Shown: piece by piece, positions 1 through 6,626 of the stretch
Numbering within the stretch: position 1 is the stretch's first letter
How the letters are laid out: each line of letters opens with the position of its first letter
Origin: Planctomycetota bacterium
GTDB taxonomy: Bacteria; Planctomycetota; Phycisphaerae; Sedimentisphaerales; Anaerohalosphaeraceae
NCBI GenBank assembly: GCA_003644175.1
Contig: QNBS01000007.1
Location: 1 to 16,182, forward strand
Direction of reading: 5' to 3'
DNA length: 16,182 bases
Notes under the pieces: model-generated
Told to the model about the DNA's origin: nothing
The model's database searches: none
Seen by the model: the letters and a program-made list of their open reading frames with translations, nothing else
Program-made: the position numbers and the translations under genes

Positions 1-22
1 CACAAATGCCGAATTTGACGCA

Positions 23-157
23 CTATTTTCTCCTGCCGCGACCTCGCAATATAATAATCATGACGACGGCCGTGGCGATAATTATCATAAGCACCTCCGG
101 CGGACCGATCATCACGACCGCAGGTGTTATCATATTGTCCACTATCATATCAGCCAT
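23..157 (-). CDS. Small single-pass membrane protein, function unknown
   Basis: This reading frame encodes 44 residues. A hydrophobic segment at about residues 21-37 is followed by a basic tail (RGRGRRK), which predicts one membrane span with a cytoplasmic C terminus. The ATG at 157 is chosen because GAGG sits 5 nt upstream. An in-frame ATG at 202 (59 residues) also has AAAGG about 8 nt upstream and is the alternative. A strong sigma-70-like promoter at 295-323 points at it. The motif GPPEVLMIII just before the span resembles the start of TatA-type hairpins (G-x-x-E-L/V then hydrophobic), but the FG..LP hinge and amphipathic helix of TatA are absent, so this is only a resemblance. Its downstream neighbours lie outside the window. 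Confidence 0.45.
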   Translation of the reverse strand: MADMIVDNMITPAVVMIGPPEVLMIIIATAVVMIIILRGRGRRK

Positions 158-294
158 TAAGTCCTCACAAGATGGGGCAATTATACCCAATTGCGCCTGC
201 ATGGTCAAAACCTTTGCGAAAACTTCAATTTGCACACATACAGAAACGGCCTCGACCCCGGAAGCGGGATTATAACGGACCCTTCCACATCGCC

Positions 295-323
295 TTTATA
301 TTCGGCGCACTGAAAAAAGTCAA
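295..323 (-). promoter_or_regulatory. Sigma-70-like promoter for the small membrane protein
   Basis: Read on the minus strand, TTGACT (318-323) is followed by a 17-bp spacer and TATAAA (295-300). The predicted transcription start is near 288, giving a leader of about 85 to 130 nt before the two candidate start codons at 202 and 157. Confidence 0.6.
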
Positions 324-402
324 CCGTCGTATCTAATGATAGCAGAAGATAAGAGGTCCGCAAAAAAAACGTCGGAGCCGATTTTGAATAAGGGGGCTGA
401 CA

Positions 403-1314
403 ATGCAGATAAGAACTCTCGGACGAACAGGACTGAAAGTAACAAGACTGGGCTACGGCGCGATGGAGTTGCGCGGCAGGCGCATCTGGGAGGGGCGCCC
501 GATCACCGGTCGCCAGGCCGAGACAATCCTCAATGCCGTCCTTGACGGCGGCATCAATTTTATCGACACTTCGTATGATTACGGACTGAGTGAAGAGTTT
601 ATCGGTGAATTTATTGCTCACCGAAGAGATGAATACTATCTTGCGACCAAGTGCGGGTGCACCGTTGTTTATAAGGGCCCGCGCGACGAGACGCCCCACG
701 TCTGGACCGGGGCAAATCTCATGGACAACATCGAAACGAGCCTCAAGAGACTCAAAACCGACTGTGTCGATATCTGGCAACTGCACAATCCCACGGTCGA
801 AGATGTCGAGCGAAACAACCTGCTCGACGTTATGGACCGCGTAAGGTCGCAGGGCAAGGCCCGCTGGCTCGGTATCTCGACCACATTACCGTTTATCGAC
901 CGGTTCCTGGAATGGGATTTCTTTGATGTCTTCCAGGTCCCGTACTCGGCGATGCAGACTGAGCATGCCGATTCGATTACTAAAATCGCCCAACGAGATA
1001 TCGGCGCCGTCATCCGGGGAGGAATCGCGCAGGGCGAACCCGGCATTTCCTACAAAGGCCAAAGAGAACGCTGGCTGCCGTGGCACAAGGCCGAGCTGGA
1101 CCAGTTGCGGGATTTCGGTGAGAGTCCTACGGAATTTCTCTTGAGATTCACACTGTCGCATCCGGACGTGCAGACGGTGATCGTCGGAACCGTCAATCCC
1201 GCCCACCTCGCAGAGAATGTCAAAGCAGCCGATGCCGGCCCGTTGTTCCGCGACGTCTATTACGAAGCAAAACGAAAACTCGAAGCCGTAGCACACGGCC
1301 TGACAGCGGTCTGA
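403..1314 (+). CDS. Aldo/keto reductase
   Basis: This is a 303-residue cytoplasmic NAD(P)H-dependent oxidoreductase of the aldo/keto reductase superfamily, normal in length for the (beta/alpha)8 barrel. The N terminus has the typical RTLGRTGLKV.RLG.GAM signature. The catalytic tetrad is visible: Asp55 and Tyr60 in FIDTSYDYGLSE, Lys83 in LATKCG, and His128 in QLHNP. The late motif TVIVGTVNPAHLAENV is the usual cofactor-phosphate region. The ATG at 403 has AGGGGG 6 nt upstream. The substrate cannot be read from sequence. The gene stands alone on the plus strand and converges with the DUF4139 pair, leaving 38 bp between stop codons and no obvious terminator hairpin. Confidence 0.93.
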   Translation: MQIRTLGRTGLKVTRLGYGAMELRGRRIWEGRPITGRQAETILNAVLDGGINFIDTSYDYGLSEEFIGEFIAHRRDEYYLATKCGCTVVYKGPRDETPHVWTGANLMDNIETSLKRLKTDCVDIWQLHNPTVEDVERNNLLDVMDRVRSQGKARWLGISTTLPFIDRFLEWDFFDVFQVPYSAMQTEHADSITKIAQRDIGAVIRGGIAQGEPGISYKGQRERWLPWHKAELDQLRDFGESPTEFLLRFTLSHPDVQTVIVGTVNPAHLAENVKAADAGPLFRDVYYEAKRKLEAVAHGLTAV

Positions 1315-1352
1315 GCCGGCTTGAAAAGAATCCGCACGCCGTCGATTCGCTG

Positions 1353-2696
1353 CTATCGTCGCCAATCTTCCCGGCGCGTGCCGTGATAAGTCCGAAGCAC
1401 ATATTGGAATTGCTTTTTGGTATGCGGATCGAGCAATATCGTGTACTTGACCGTCTTGAGATCGTCCTTTTCGTACTTGCCGAAATCGCCGGAATTGTCC
1501 AAATCCCAGTATGAGGTCTTGAAGTTTCGCTTGATCTCGAGTTTGACGGCGATGTCCCGCGTATTGCGGACCTCGACCTTAAACGTGCGAACCTCGTCCC
1601 AGCCGGAAATGTTACGCCGACGGTCAAACTTGTAGTTGGCTGTCTCATAGGCCATCAGTTTCGGTTCGACCACCACATCGGACACACCGCCGAGATTTAA
1701 CTCCACATCTTCATCCACCGGAATGTACTTAAACGACGACTGCCCGGTATATGCCAGATGCTGCTCGTCGTCGACGTTTCGGTAGACCTTGAGCAGCCCG
1801 CCGGGAATCGGCGTCTCGCCCAGGTTGTGCTCGGTATCGTTCTTAAAGCTCAAAAACCGCACCACGCTTCGCCCGTAACGTTCTTCCTCGTATTTGTACA
1901 GGTTTATGACCGCAACCTCGTCAACGTCAAAACTCGGCAGACGTTTCGACCAGCCGTTGGCGATCGTCTCGGCGCCCTCGATCGTATAGAGGAAGTATTC
2001 GCTGAGGCCTTCCTTTTTTACTTCCTTGATTTCGGCAGCGGCGTATGCAATCTCCGCCATAGACGCCTTGGCCTTCATTAGCATATCACGCGGTCTTGCC
2101 GCTGCATCCCCGCTAACCGGTCCGGGCCCCTGGATCGGGCTGCCGTAGGCGTGCTGCCTGCGGGCGAGATCGGCGATTCGGTCAAGAATGTGAACCTTAC
2201 CCACGATCAGCCGCGTCTGGGCATTGCCATAGTCCTCGCCACTGTTGTTCGTTACCCGCACGTAACCCTGCAGGCGCATCGTTTTTTCGTTTTCGGTCAG
2301 TGTGCCCATATAAAAGGCCCGCCATGTGAGACCGCTGGTAAGGTACGTGATCTCCACGGGCGCCTTGCCCGAGACCTGGCTCTTGATGTTCCACAGCCCG
2401 AGGTTCCGCACGCGCGGCGGATACGTCAAATCCATGATGTCAATCTCGCCTGCATGGGCCTTGGGCAGCATTTCCAGACTCGTCGGGTCGATCAGCGTAT
2501 TCGCCCACGAAAACTGCAAGCTGTTCATACCCTCTTTAAGCGTAAGAGGCCTGCTCTCACGCACCAACGTCAAATCCGCGGAGTTATAAATCGTAAGCTG
2601 CGTGCTCTCGCGCTCGGGCAGCGTCGACAAATCGACCTTCGCCCACGCGCTGCAGCTGACCGCAATGATCATGGTCGTCAACATTACACGTTTCAT
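1353..2696 (-). CDS. Exported DUF4139-domain protein, paralogue 1
   Basis: This 447-residue protein has a Sec signal peptide with likely cleavage after AWA at residue 19, so it is probably periplasmic or outer-membrane facing. From about residue 100 onward it matches the DUF4139 pattern, including EITYLTSGLTWRAFYMGTL and VTNNSGEDYGNAQTRLIVG. No catalytic residues can be assigned, because the family has no established biochemical function. It shares LPER, an LTL..G.N...FSW block and a YPP motif with the upstream gene, so the two are paralogues. The ATG at 2696 has an excellent ribosome-binding site, AAAGGAG, 7 nt upstream. It is probably cotranscribed after the 2847-3992 gene, although a hairpin repeat lies in the 150-bp gap between them. 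Confidence 0.85.
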   Translation of the reverse strand: MKRVMLTTMIIAVSCSAWAKVDLSTLPERESTQLTIYNSADLTLVRESRPLTLKEGMNSLQFSWANTLIDPTSLEMLPKAHAGEIDIMDLTYPPRVRNLGLWNIKSQVSGKAPVEITYLTSGLTWRAFYMGTLTENEKTMRLQGYVRVTNNSGEDYGNAQTRLIVGKVHILDRIADLARRQHAYGSPIQGPGPVSGDAAARPRDMLMKAKASMAEIAYAAAEIKEVKKEGLSEYFLYTIEGAETIANGWSKRLPSFDVDEVAVINLYKYEEERYGRSVVRFLSFKNDTEHNLGETPIPGGLLKVYRNVDDEQHLAYTGQSSFKYIPVDEDVELNLGGVSDVVVEPKLMAYETANYKFDRRRNISGWDEVRTFKVEVRNTRDIAVKLEIKRNFKTSYWDLDNSGDFGKYEKDDLKTVKYTILLDPHTKKQFQYVLRTYHGTRREDWRR

Positions 2697-2712
2697 GGTA
2701 TCGCTCCTTTAA

Positions 2713-2744
2713 CTTGTCATTCCCACAATTCGCTTGTCATTCCC
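2713..2744. repeat. Tandem 12-bp direct repeat, 20-bp period
   Basis: CTTGTCATTCCC occurs at 2713-2724 and again at 2733-2744, where the second copy is the start of the 91-bp hairpin repeat. It may be the remnant of a partial second element or of slippage next to the insertion. Confidence 0.6.
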
Positions 2745-2823
2745 GCGAAAGCGGGAATCCAGCATAAAACAGCTTCCGCCGCAGGCGGTTTCCTGTTTCT
2801 TGCACACGTGGCTAAAAAGTTAC
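2733..2823 (+). repeat. 91-bp dispersed hairpin repeat, copy A
   Basis: This segment matches 13290-13380 in reverse complement over 91 bp without gaps, with 12 mismatches by hand alignment (about 87%). It contains a perfect 8-bp stem, ATTCCCGC/GCGGGAAT, closed by a GAAA loop (2739-2758). A second, compound hairpin follows: AAACAG (2767-2772), CCGCC, loop GCA, GGCGG, then CTGTTT (2793-2798). The first hairpin resembles the widespread REP-like elements whose translation yields spurious peptides such as WIPAFAGMT. It lies between the two DUF4139 genes. Confidence 0.85.
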
Positions 2824-2846
2824 CATTACTGTTGATTTGTCCGATA

Positions 2847-3992
2847 CTACCTGACATTCCGTCGATGATAGTGCATCTCCAGTTCCTTGACGGCAGGTCC
2901 GTCGTCGGTCCGTGCGGGCAGCTCGATCTCAAATTCCAGCGTATATGCGTCCTTGCGATTGTACTTCATGTTGCATTTTTCCATATCCCACTGGCCGGGT
3001 ATATGCTGGATCATGGTCAAGGCCGCCGGTGAGTCCTTGAAGTTCTCGATCTTGGCGGTAATGAGTTCGTCGGTGTCGTAGAGAACCACCTTGCCGGCAT
3101 TGTTCTTGCGCAGATTGATCTTCGTGTCCCGCATCTTCTTCTGCGTAACGACAATATCCCTGCTGTCGCCGATATAGAGCTCGGTCTTCTCGCCGACCGG
3201 CACGAGGGCGGTATTGTCCTCACCTAAGAATATCGTGCTCTCATGCCCGTCGTCCTGGAAGATTCTCACCTTGCCGCCCGACAGTGCAAACTCGCCCAGG
3301 CCGCTGTCGGCATTGTTGACGATGCGATAGCTCACCGGGATGCCCACATTCTTGTTGTCCAGCTTCTCCGGGTCCCAGGGCAGCTTCGCCGAATCCCACG
3401 TCCATATCTTCGTGATCGGAACCTCGGGCGACTTCAAAAAGAGCATCCGCTTGGTCTCTTCGTGATCGATACCCTGCTCGAACGCCTCGCCATAATCCAG
3501 AAGCACCCGAGCTTCCTCAAAATCCTCACCGGAGAAATTGCGAAGCACAAGGTAGCTCCTCAGGTCCACCTTCGTCTCCTTCTTGTCGGCTATCGCCTTG
3601 TAGGCCACCAGCCGGTCGATATTGCTCAGCAGGTAGCTGATCCGGACCGTCTCGGCGAAATCGCCGTCGCCGGCGATCTCCCAGACAAGAGCGGCCTCAT
3701 TGGGTGGATAGCTCACATTGAGCAATCTTACCTCGTCGGGGTGGTCCAGAACCGTCAGCCGGATCGAGTCGGCATCGATACTGACCCCCTTCCACGAAAA
3801 ATCCACTTTATTTGGACCTTTCTGCAGCGTCAGCACCCGCTCTTCCTCGATCAGCGTGGCGTTCGGGTTGTCCAGCCGGATCACCGTCGCCGCACGCTCC
3901 GGCAGCGCCACCAGCTTAATCCGCGCCTCGGCCGCACCGCACACCGCCAGCAACACAAGCACCCAAACAACATTTTTCGTTTGCTTCTTCAT
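2847..3992 (-). CDS. Exported DUF4139-domain protein, paralogue 2
   Basis: This is a 381-residue protein. A frame extending to 4100 exists, but the ATG at 3992 is preferred because TTAGGAG lies 8 nt upstream and a signal peptide begins exactly there (KK, a hydrophobic core, then AEA before RIKL). The mature part starts with a LVALPERAATV block and carries the same LTLQKGPNKVDFSW and SYPP motifs as the downstream paralogue. A DUF4139-like segment follows (VRISYLLSNIDRLVAYKAI, LRNFSGEDFEEARVLLDYG). The two copies differ substantially, so the duplication is old. It should be the first gene of a two-gene unit. Function is unknown; a cell-envelope location is inferred from the signal peptide. Confidence 0.83.
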   Translation of the reverse strand: MKKQTKNVVWVLVLLAVCGAAEARIKLVALPERAATVIRLDNPNATLIEEERVLTLQKGPNKVDFSWKGVSIDADSIRLTVLDHPDEVRLLNVSYPPNEAALVWEIAGDGDFAETVRISYLLSNIDRLVAYKAIADKKETKVDLRSYLVLRNFSGEDFEEARVLLDYGEAFEQGIDHEETKRMLFLKSPEVPITKIWTWDSAKLPWDPEKLDNKNVGIPVSYRIVNNADSGLGEFALSGGKVRIFQDDGHESTIFLGEDNTALVPVGEKTELYIGDSRDIVVTQKKMRDTKINLRKNNAGKVVLYDTDELITAKIENFKDSPAALTMIQHIPGQWDMEKCNMKYNRKDAYTLEFEIELPARTDDGPAVKELEMHYHRRNVR

Positions 3993-4465
3993 AATTCTGT
4001 CTCCTAAAATCTGTTGAATCCCAATAATGTTTTTCTTTTTCGTTTTTTCTCTGCACCCTCTGTGGCTATTTACTTTCCCGCCGCGTCCCGTGGGCGTCAA
4101 TCAGGCTTTTATCGGTACTATCCATCAAAGCTTTTCACCTGTCTCTCAGTATTCGACAATTATACACCCCCTCCGGTTGACAAAAAAAAAGCTCTCATCC
4201 AATAAAGTTGTAATTTTTTTGAGGATTTTCTTGCAACTCCTTTGAGTTTAACGCTTTAGGCTTCCGGCATAGTGTGATATATGTTGATTTGAGGAAACAG
4301 GAAATGTTTTGTTGTAAGCCTCTAACGGGGTAAAATGGGAAATGTCGGCTAAGACAAATATTACAATCCGAAAAGAGTGGAAATTCCTCGATTCCGGTCT
4401 GCCAGGCCCGGTTACCATACAATCGAACATTCATTAAGCAGCGATAAAACAGTAAGGGCAAGCGT
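3993..4465. other. Divergent intergenic region between DUF4139 and URO-D genes
   Basis: No convincing gene is visible in this AT-rich stretch. On the plus strand TTGACA (4177-4182) is followed after 18 bp by AATAAA (4201-4206), a possible promoter for the gene at 4466 with a leader of about 250 nt. On the minus strand TATAAT (complement of 4159-4164) has only a T-rich -35 region 17 bp upstream and could serve the DUF4139 pair. Short open frames in 4195-4461 have no ribosome-binding site or recognisable sequence. I looked for a cobalamin riboswitch before the URO-D gene and saw no B12 box. Confidence 0.4.
4177..4206 (+). promoter_or_regulatory. Candidate promoter for the URO-D-like gene
   Basis: A consensus -35 (TTGACA, 4177-4182) is followed at 18-bp spacing by AATAAA (4201-4206), which matches the -10 consensus at four positions but lacks the final T. 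The spacer starts with an A8 tract. Confidence 0.35.
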
Positions 4466-5449
4466 ATGAATCATGTTGAGAGATTTCGAGCGGTGATGAA
4501 GTTTCAACAAGTCGATCGCCTGCCTCGCTGGGAATGGGCGATGTGGTGGGATGAAACCATAAAACGCTGGCACGGCGAAGGTTTGGACGCTAATCTGACG
4601 GACATATTCGATATACACGAATACTTCGACTTGGACCCTTACAAGCAATACTGGTTCAGCACCACCGAGGCCACCATCGAAGCCGCCCAGCACCATGTCG
4701 AGGGAATTGTTTCAAATATGGACGATTACCTCAAGCACACCCGTTACTTATATCCGGATCACGGCAAAGCCATTGAAGGAATGTCGCCATGGCTCAAACG
4801 TCAGCAAAAAGGCCAGGCGGTCATCTGGATCACGCTGGAGGGATTTTTCTGGTTTCCGCGAACTATGATGGGCTTTACCGAGCTGATGCTGGCTTTTTAC
4901 GATCAGCCCGAGCTGCTCCACAAGATCAACAAGGACCTGCTCGCATTCAACCTGGAAATACTGGAGCAGATCGCAAAGATCGGCAATCCGGTCTTTATGA
5001 CCATCGCCGAAGATATGTCTTACAACAACGGCCCAATGATCTCTCGCGCGATCATGGACGAGTTTCTCTCGCCTTATTATGCAAAGCTTCTTGCCCGCGC
5101 CAAAGAGATGGACATGCTTACGATAGTAGATACCGACGGTGATGTCACATTGCTTGTCCCGTGGCTTCTTGACAACGGCGTCGAAGGAGTATTGCCGCTT
5201 GAGCGACAGGCAGGTGTAAACGGTATGGCGTTGCGGGAAAAATTTCCAAAGCTTGGAATGATCGGACATTTTAACAAGATGGTAATGGCCGACGGCGAAC
5301 GGGCGATGCGCGCCGAATTCGAGAGGCTGACGCCCCTGATGGCTTCGGGCGGATTTATACCGAGCGTCGATCACCAGACGCCGCCGGGCGTATCGCTCGA
5401 GGACTATCGCATTTATCGAAAGTTGCTGGATGAGTACACCGGCCGATAA
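4466..5449 (+). CDS. Uroporphyrinogen decarboxylase (URO-D)-like family protein
   Basis: This 327-residue protein belongs to the URO-D/MtaA-CmuA methyltransferase fold. It opens with RFRAVMKFQQVDRLPRWEW, has the central IVDTDGDV segment where relatives carry HSDG or HCDG, and ends with GFIPSVDHQTPPGVSLEDY. True HemE enzymes have a different N-terminal arginine-rich motif, so haem synthesis is unlikely. Corrinoid:CoM-type methyltransferases of this fold bind zinc through His and Cys, but this protein contains no cysteine at all. A standard thiol-methyl transfer mechanism therefore looks doubtful. The ATG at 4466 has AAGGG 7 nt upstream. The gene stands alone, with no corrinoid protein or other methyltransferase component in the window. 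The exact substrate is unknown. Confidence 0.8.
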   Translation: MNHVERFRAVMKFQQVDRLPRWEWAMWWDETIKRWHGEGLDANLTDIFDIHEYFDLDPYKQYWFSTTEATIEAAQHHVEGIVSNMDDYLKHTRYLYPDHGKAIEGMSPWLKRQQKGQAVIWITLEGFFWFPRTMMGFTELMLAFYDQPELLHKINKDLLAFNLEILEQIAKIGNPVFMTIAEDMSYNNGPMISRAIMDEFLSPYYAKLLARAKEMDMLTIVDTDGDVTLLVPWLLDNGVEGVLPLERQAGVNGMALREKFPKLGMIGHFNKMVMADGERAMRAEFERLTPLMASGGFIPSVDHQTPPGVSLEDYRIYRKLLDEYTGR

Positions 5450-5620
5450 TCAACGGTCCGAGGGGCCTTTGCAGCCGATAAGAAACCGACCAAGGAGATC
5501 GGCGTTGAAATGGTGTGGAGAAGGTTTTTTCAAATATTCCCCTTTTGATCGTAATCCTGCTCGGCGCATTTACAACCAACTGTGTTTGGTGTTTATGGCG
5601 GAAGACAATAGTTGCAGTGG

Positions 5621-6070
5621 TCAGCGTTTCGGCTTTTTTTGTTTTAATCTTCGAAGGAACTTGAGATCCTCGATATCCTTTGGTCGCCCCGCAGCCTGTT
5701 TCATTTTGATCAGGTCGTCAAGAGATGCGAACCAGACGAAAACATCGCCGAACTTAGCCTTTACCCTGTTCGTCCAGATACGATCAAAAGTGACGCCTTT
5801 TACAAACGGGTGAATGTCAGTCTCAACTAAATATTGCCGTATCAGCACCTTTTTGGTGAGGAGGTCATCGACGGTTATATCAGAGACGTCGTAGCCAAAT
5901 GACTTGAGTGCCTCGTGTGTCCGTCCGGCATTAGGCTCGTCAGGTTTGATAAACAGATCAATATCGAGAGTTGCCCGCGAATATCCGTGGACAGGGAAAG
6001 CCGTTGCCCCGATGATCACAAAGCGAACCTTATGTTCTTTTAGTAACTTGAGTAGATTTTCGACGTCCAT
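5621..6070 (-). CDS. Nucleotidyltransferase of the AbiEii/DUF6036-like (MNT) type
   Basis: This 149-residue protein has the minimal nucleotidyltransferase pattern. GATA (residues 21-24) corresponds to the G-S/A loop, the paired acidic residues are Asp36 and Asp38 in TLDIDLF, and the third carboxylate is Asp85 in ETDIHPF. Near the C terminus are DLIKMKQAAGRPKD, a common signature of this family, and a lysine-rich tail. Proteins of this type are often toxins or tRNA/protein nucleotidylating partners in two-gene modules. No HEPN or AbiEi-like partner is present. The partner is instead the short gene upstream, which overlaps it by 41 bp. There is no clear ribosome-binding site before the ATG at 6070, consistent with translational coupling. 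The locus looks less GC-rich by eye than its neighbours, which would fit acquisition. Confidence 0.8.
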   Translation of the reverse strand: MDVENLLKLLKEHKVRFVIIGATAFPVHGYSRATLDIDLFIKPDEPNAGRTHEALKSFGYDVSDITVDDLLTKKVLIRQYLVETDIHPFVKGVTFDRIWTNRVKAKFGDVFVWFASLDDLIKMKQAAGRPKDIEDLKFLRRLKQKKPKR

Positions 6071-6236
6071 TTCGATTCGATAATAATGCCATTTCGCGGC
6101 TTTTCTGCAACATCATTTGAAAGCGCTGTTGAGTAGTCAAAGAGGCCAGGTAATCCAACTCGAAGTCGATTTCCCGGCTCTCATTGTGCTTGTCCAGTTT
6201 CAAAACCGCCTTATTGCCTGTCAACCTGTGAGCCAT
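6030..6236 (-). CDS. Small partner protein of the nucleotidyltransferase, putative antitoxin
   Basis: This 68-residue reading frame runs directly into, and overlaps by 41 bp, the nucleotidyltransferase gene on the same strand. The N-terminal half is acidic and helical-looking (ESREIDFELDYLASLTTQQ). It is followed by RFQMMLQKSREMA and a strongly basic tail (NRNGRRKSTQVTKRT). Short upstream genes of this size commonly precede this nucleotidyltransferase type, so an antitoxin or targeting role is inferred from position only. The ATG at 6236 has no clear Shine-Dalgarno sequence. The sequence resembles no family that I can name. Confidence 0.6.
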   Translation of the reverse strand: MAHRLTGNKAVLKLDKHNESREIDFELDYLASLTTQQRFQMMLQKSREMALLSNRNGRRKSTQVTKRT

Positions 6237-6626
6237 AACAGTATTCTATGAGTCCGGTCTCGGTGTGTCAAGGGGCGGGTGGTGCACTTTCCCCCCCCCC
6301 GCAAACAAGAAGGGCAGAGGCGCCATTTCCCAGGCCCACCCATCAGATCAAGATCTGGAAAATACGGCCCTGCCCACAAACTATTTCTACTCTAAACGCT
6401 GCGAATCACTTTAAGTTTGTTGCATTTCTCTTCACAGCCCGTTCAGAGGAAAGGAGACGGATTCAATCAACAACCTTTCCAGCGACCGCCTTGCATCCGC
6501 TTATTATATAGGGTCGCTTTAGGCCCTCGGTATAACGTTTTTTTTGTGCAGTTTCCTCATTTTTATCGGATGCCCTCTAATTCGCAATGGTACAGTTTTT
6601 GGGGGTCATGCCAGTCTTTGGAAGGG
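6237..6626. other. Gene-poor region with a C10 homopolymer
   Basis: No supported gene lies here. The stretch contains a run of ten C at 6291-6300, flanked by GGGTGG (6278-6283) and a matching CCACCC near 6336-6342. Two 7-bp inverted repeats also occur (6481-6487 with 6512-6518, and 6493-6499 with 6567-6573). A plus-strand frame at 6248-6511 has low-complexity Pro/Arg-rich sequence and no ribosome-binding site, so it is not called. Confidence 0.5.

Noticed and set aside
2151..4007. Long plus-strand frames (2151-3032 and 3243-4007) opposite the DUF4139 genes
   Set aside because: They are antisense to two genes with signal peptides, good ribosome-binding sites and family motifs.
4207..4465. Cobalamin riboswitch before the URO-D-like gene
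   Set aside because: I looked for the B12 box and its surrounding conserved helices and found neither.
6248..6511. 87-residue plus-strand frame after the C10 tract
   Set aside because: No ribosome-binding site, low-complexity Pro/Arg-rich start, and its length depends on a homopolymer.
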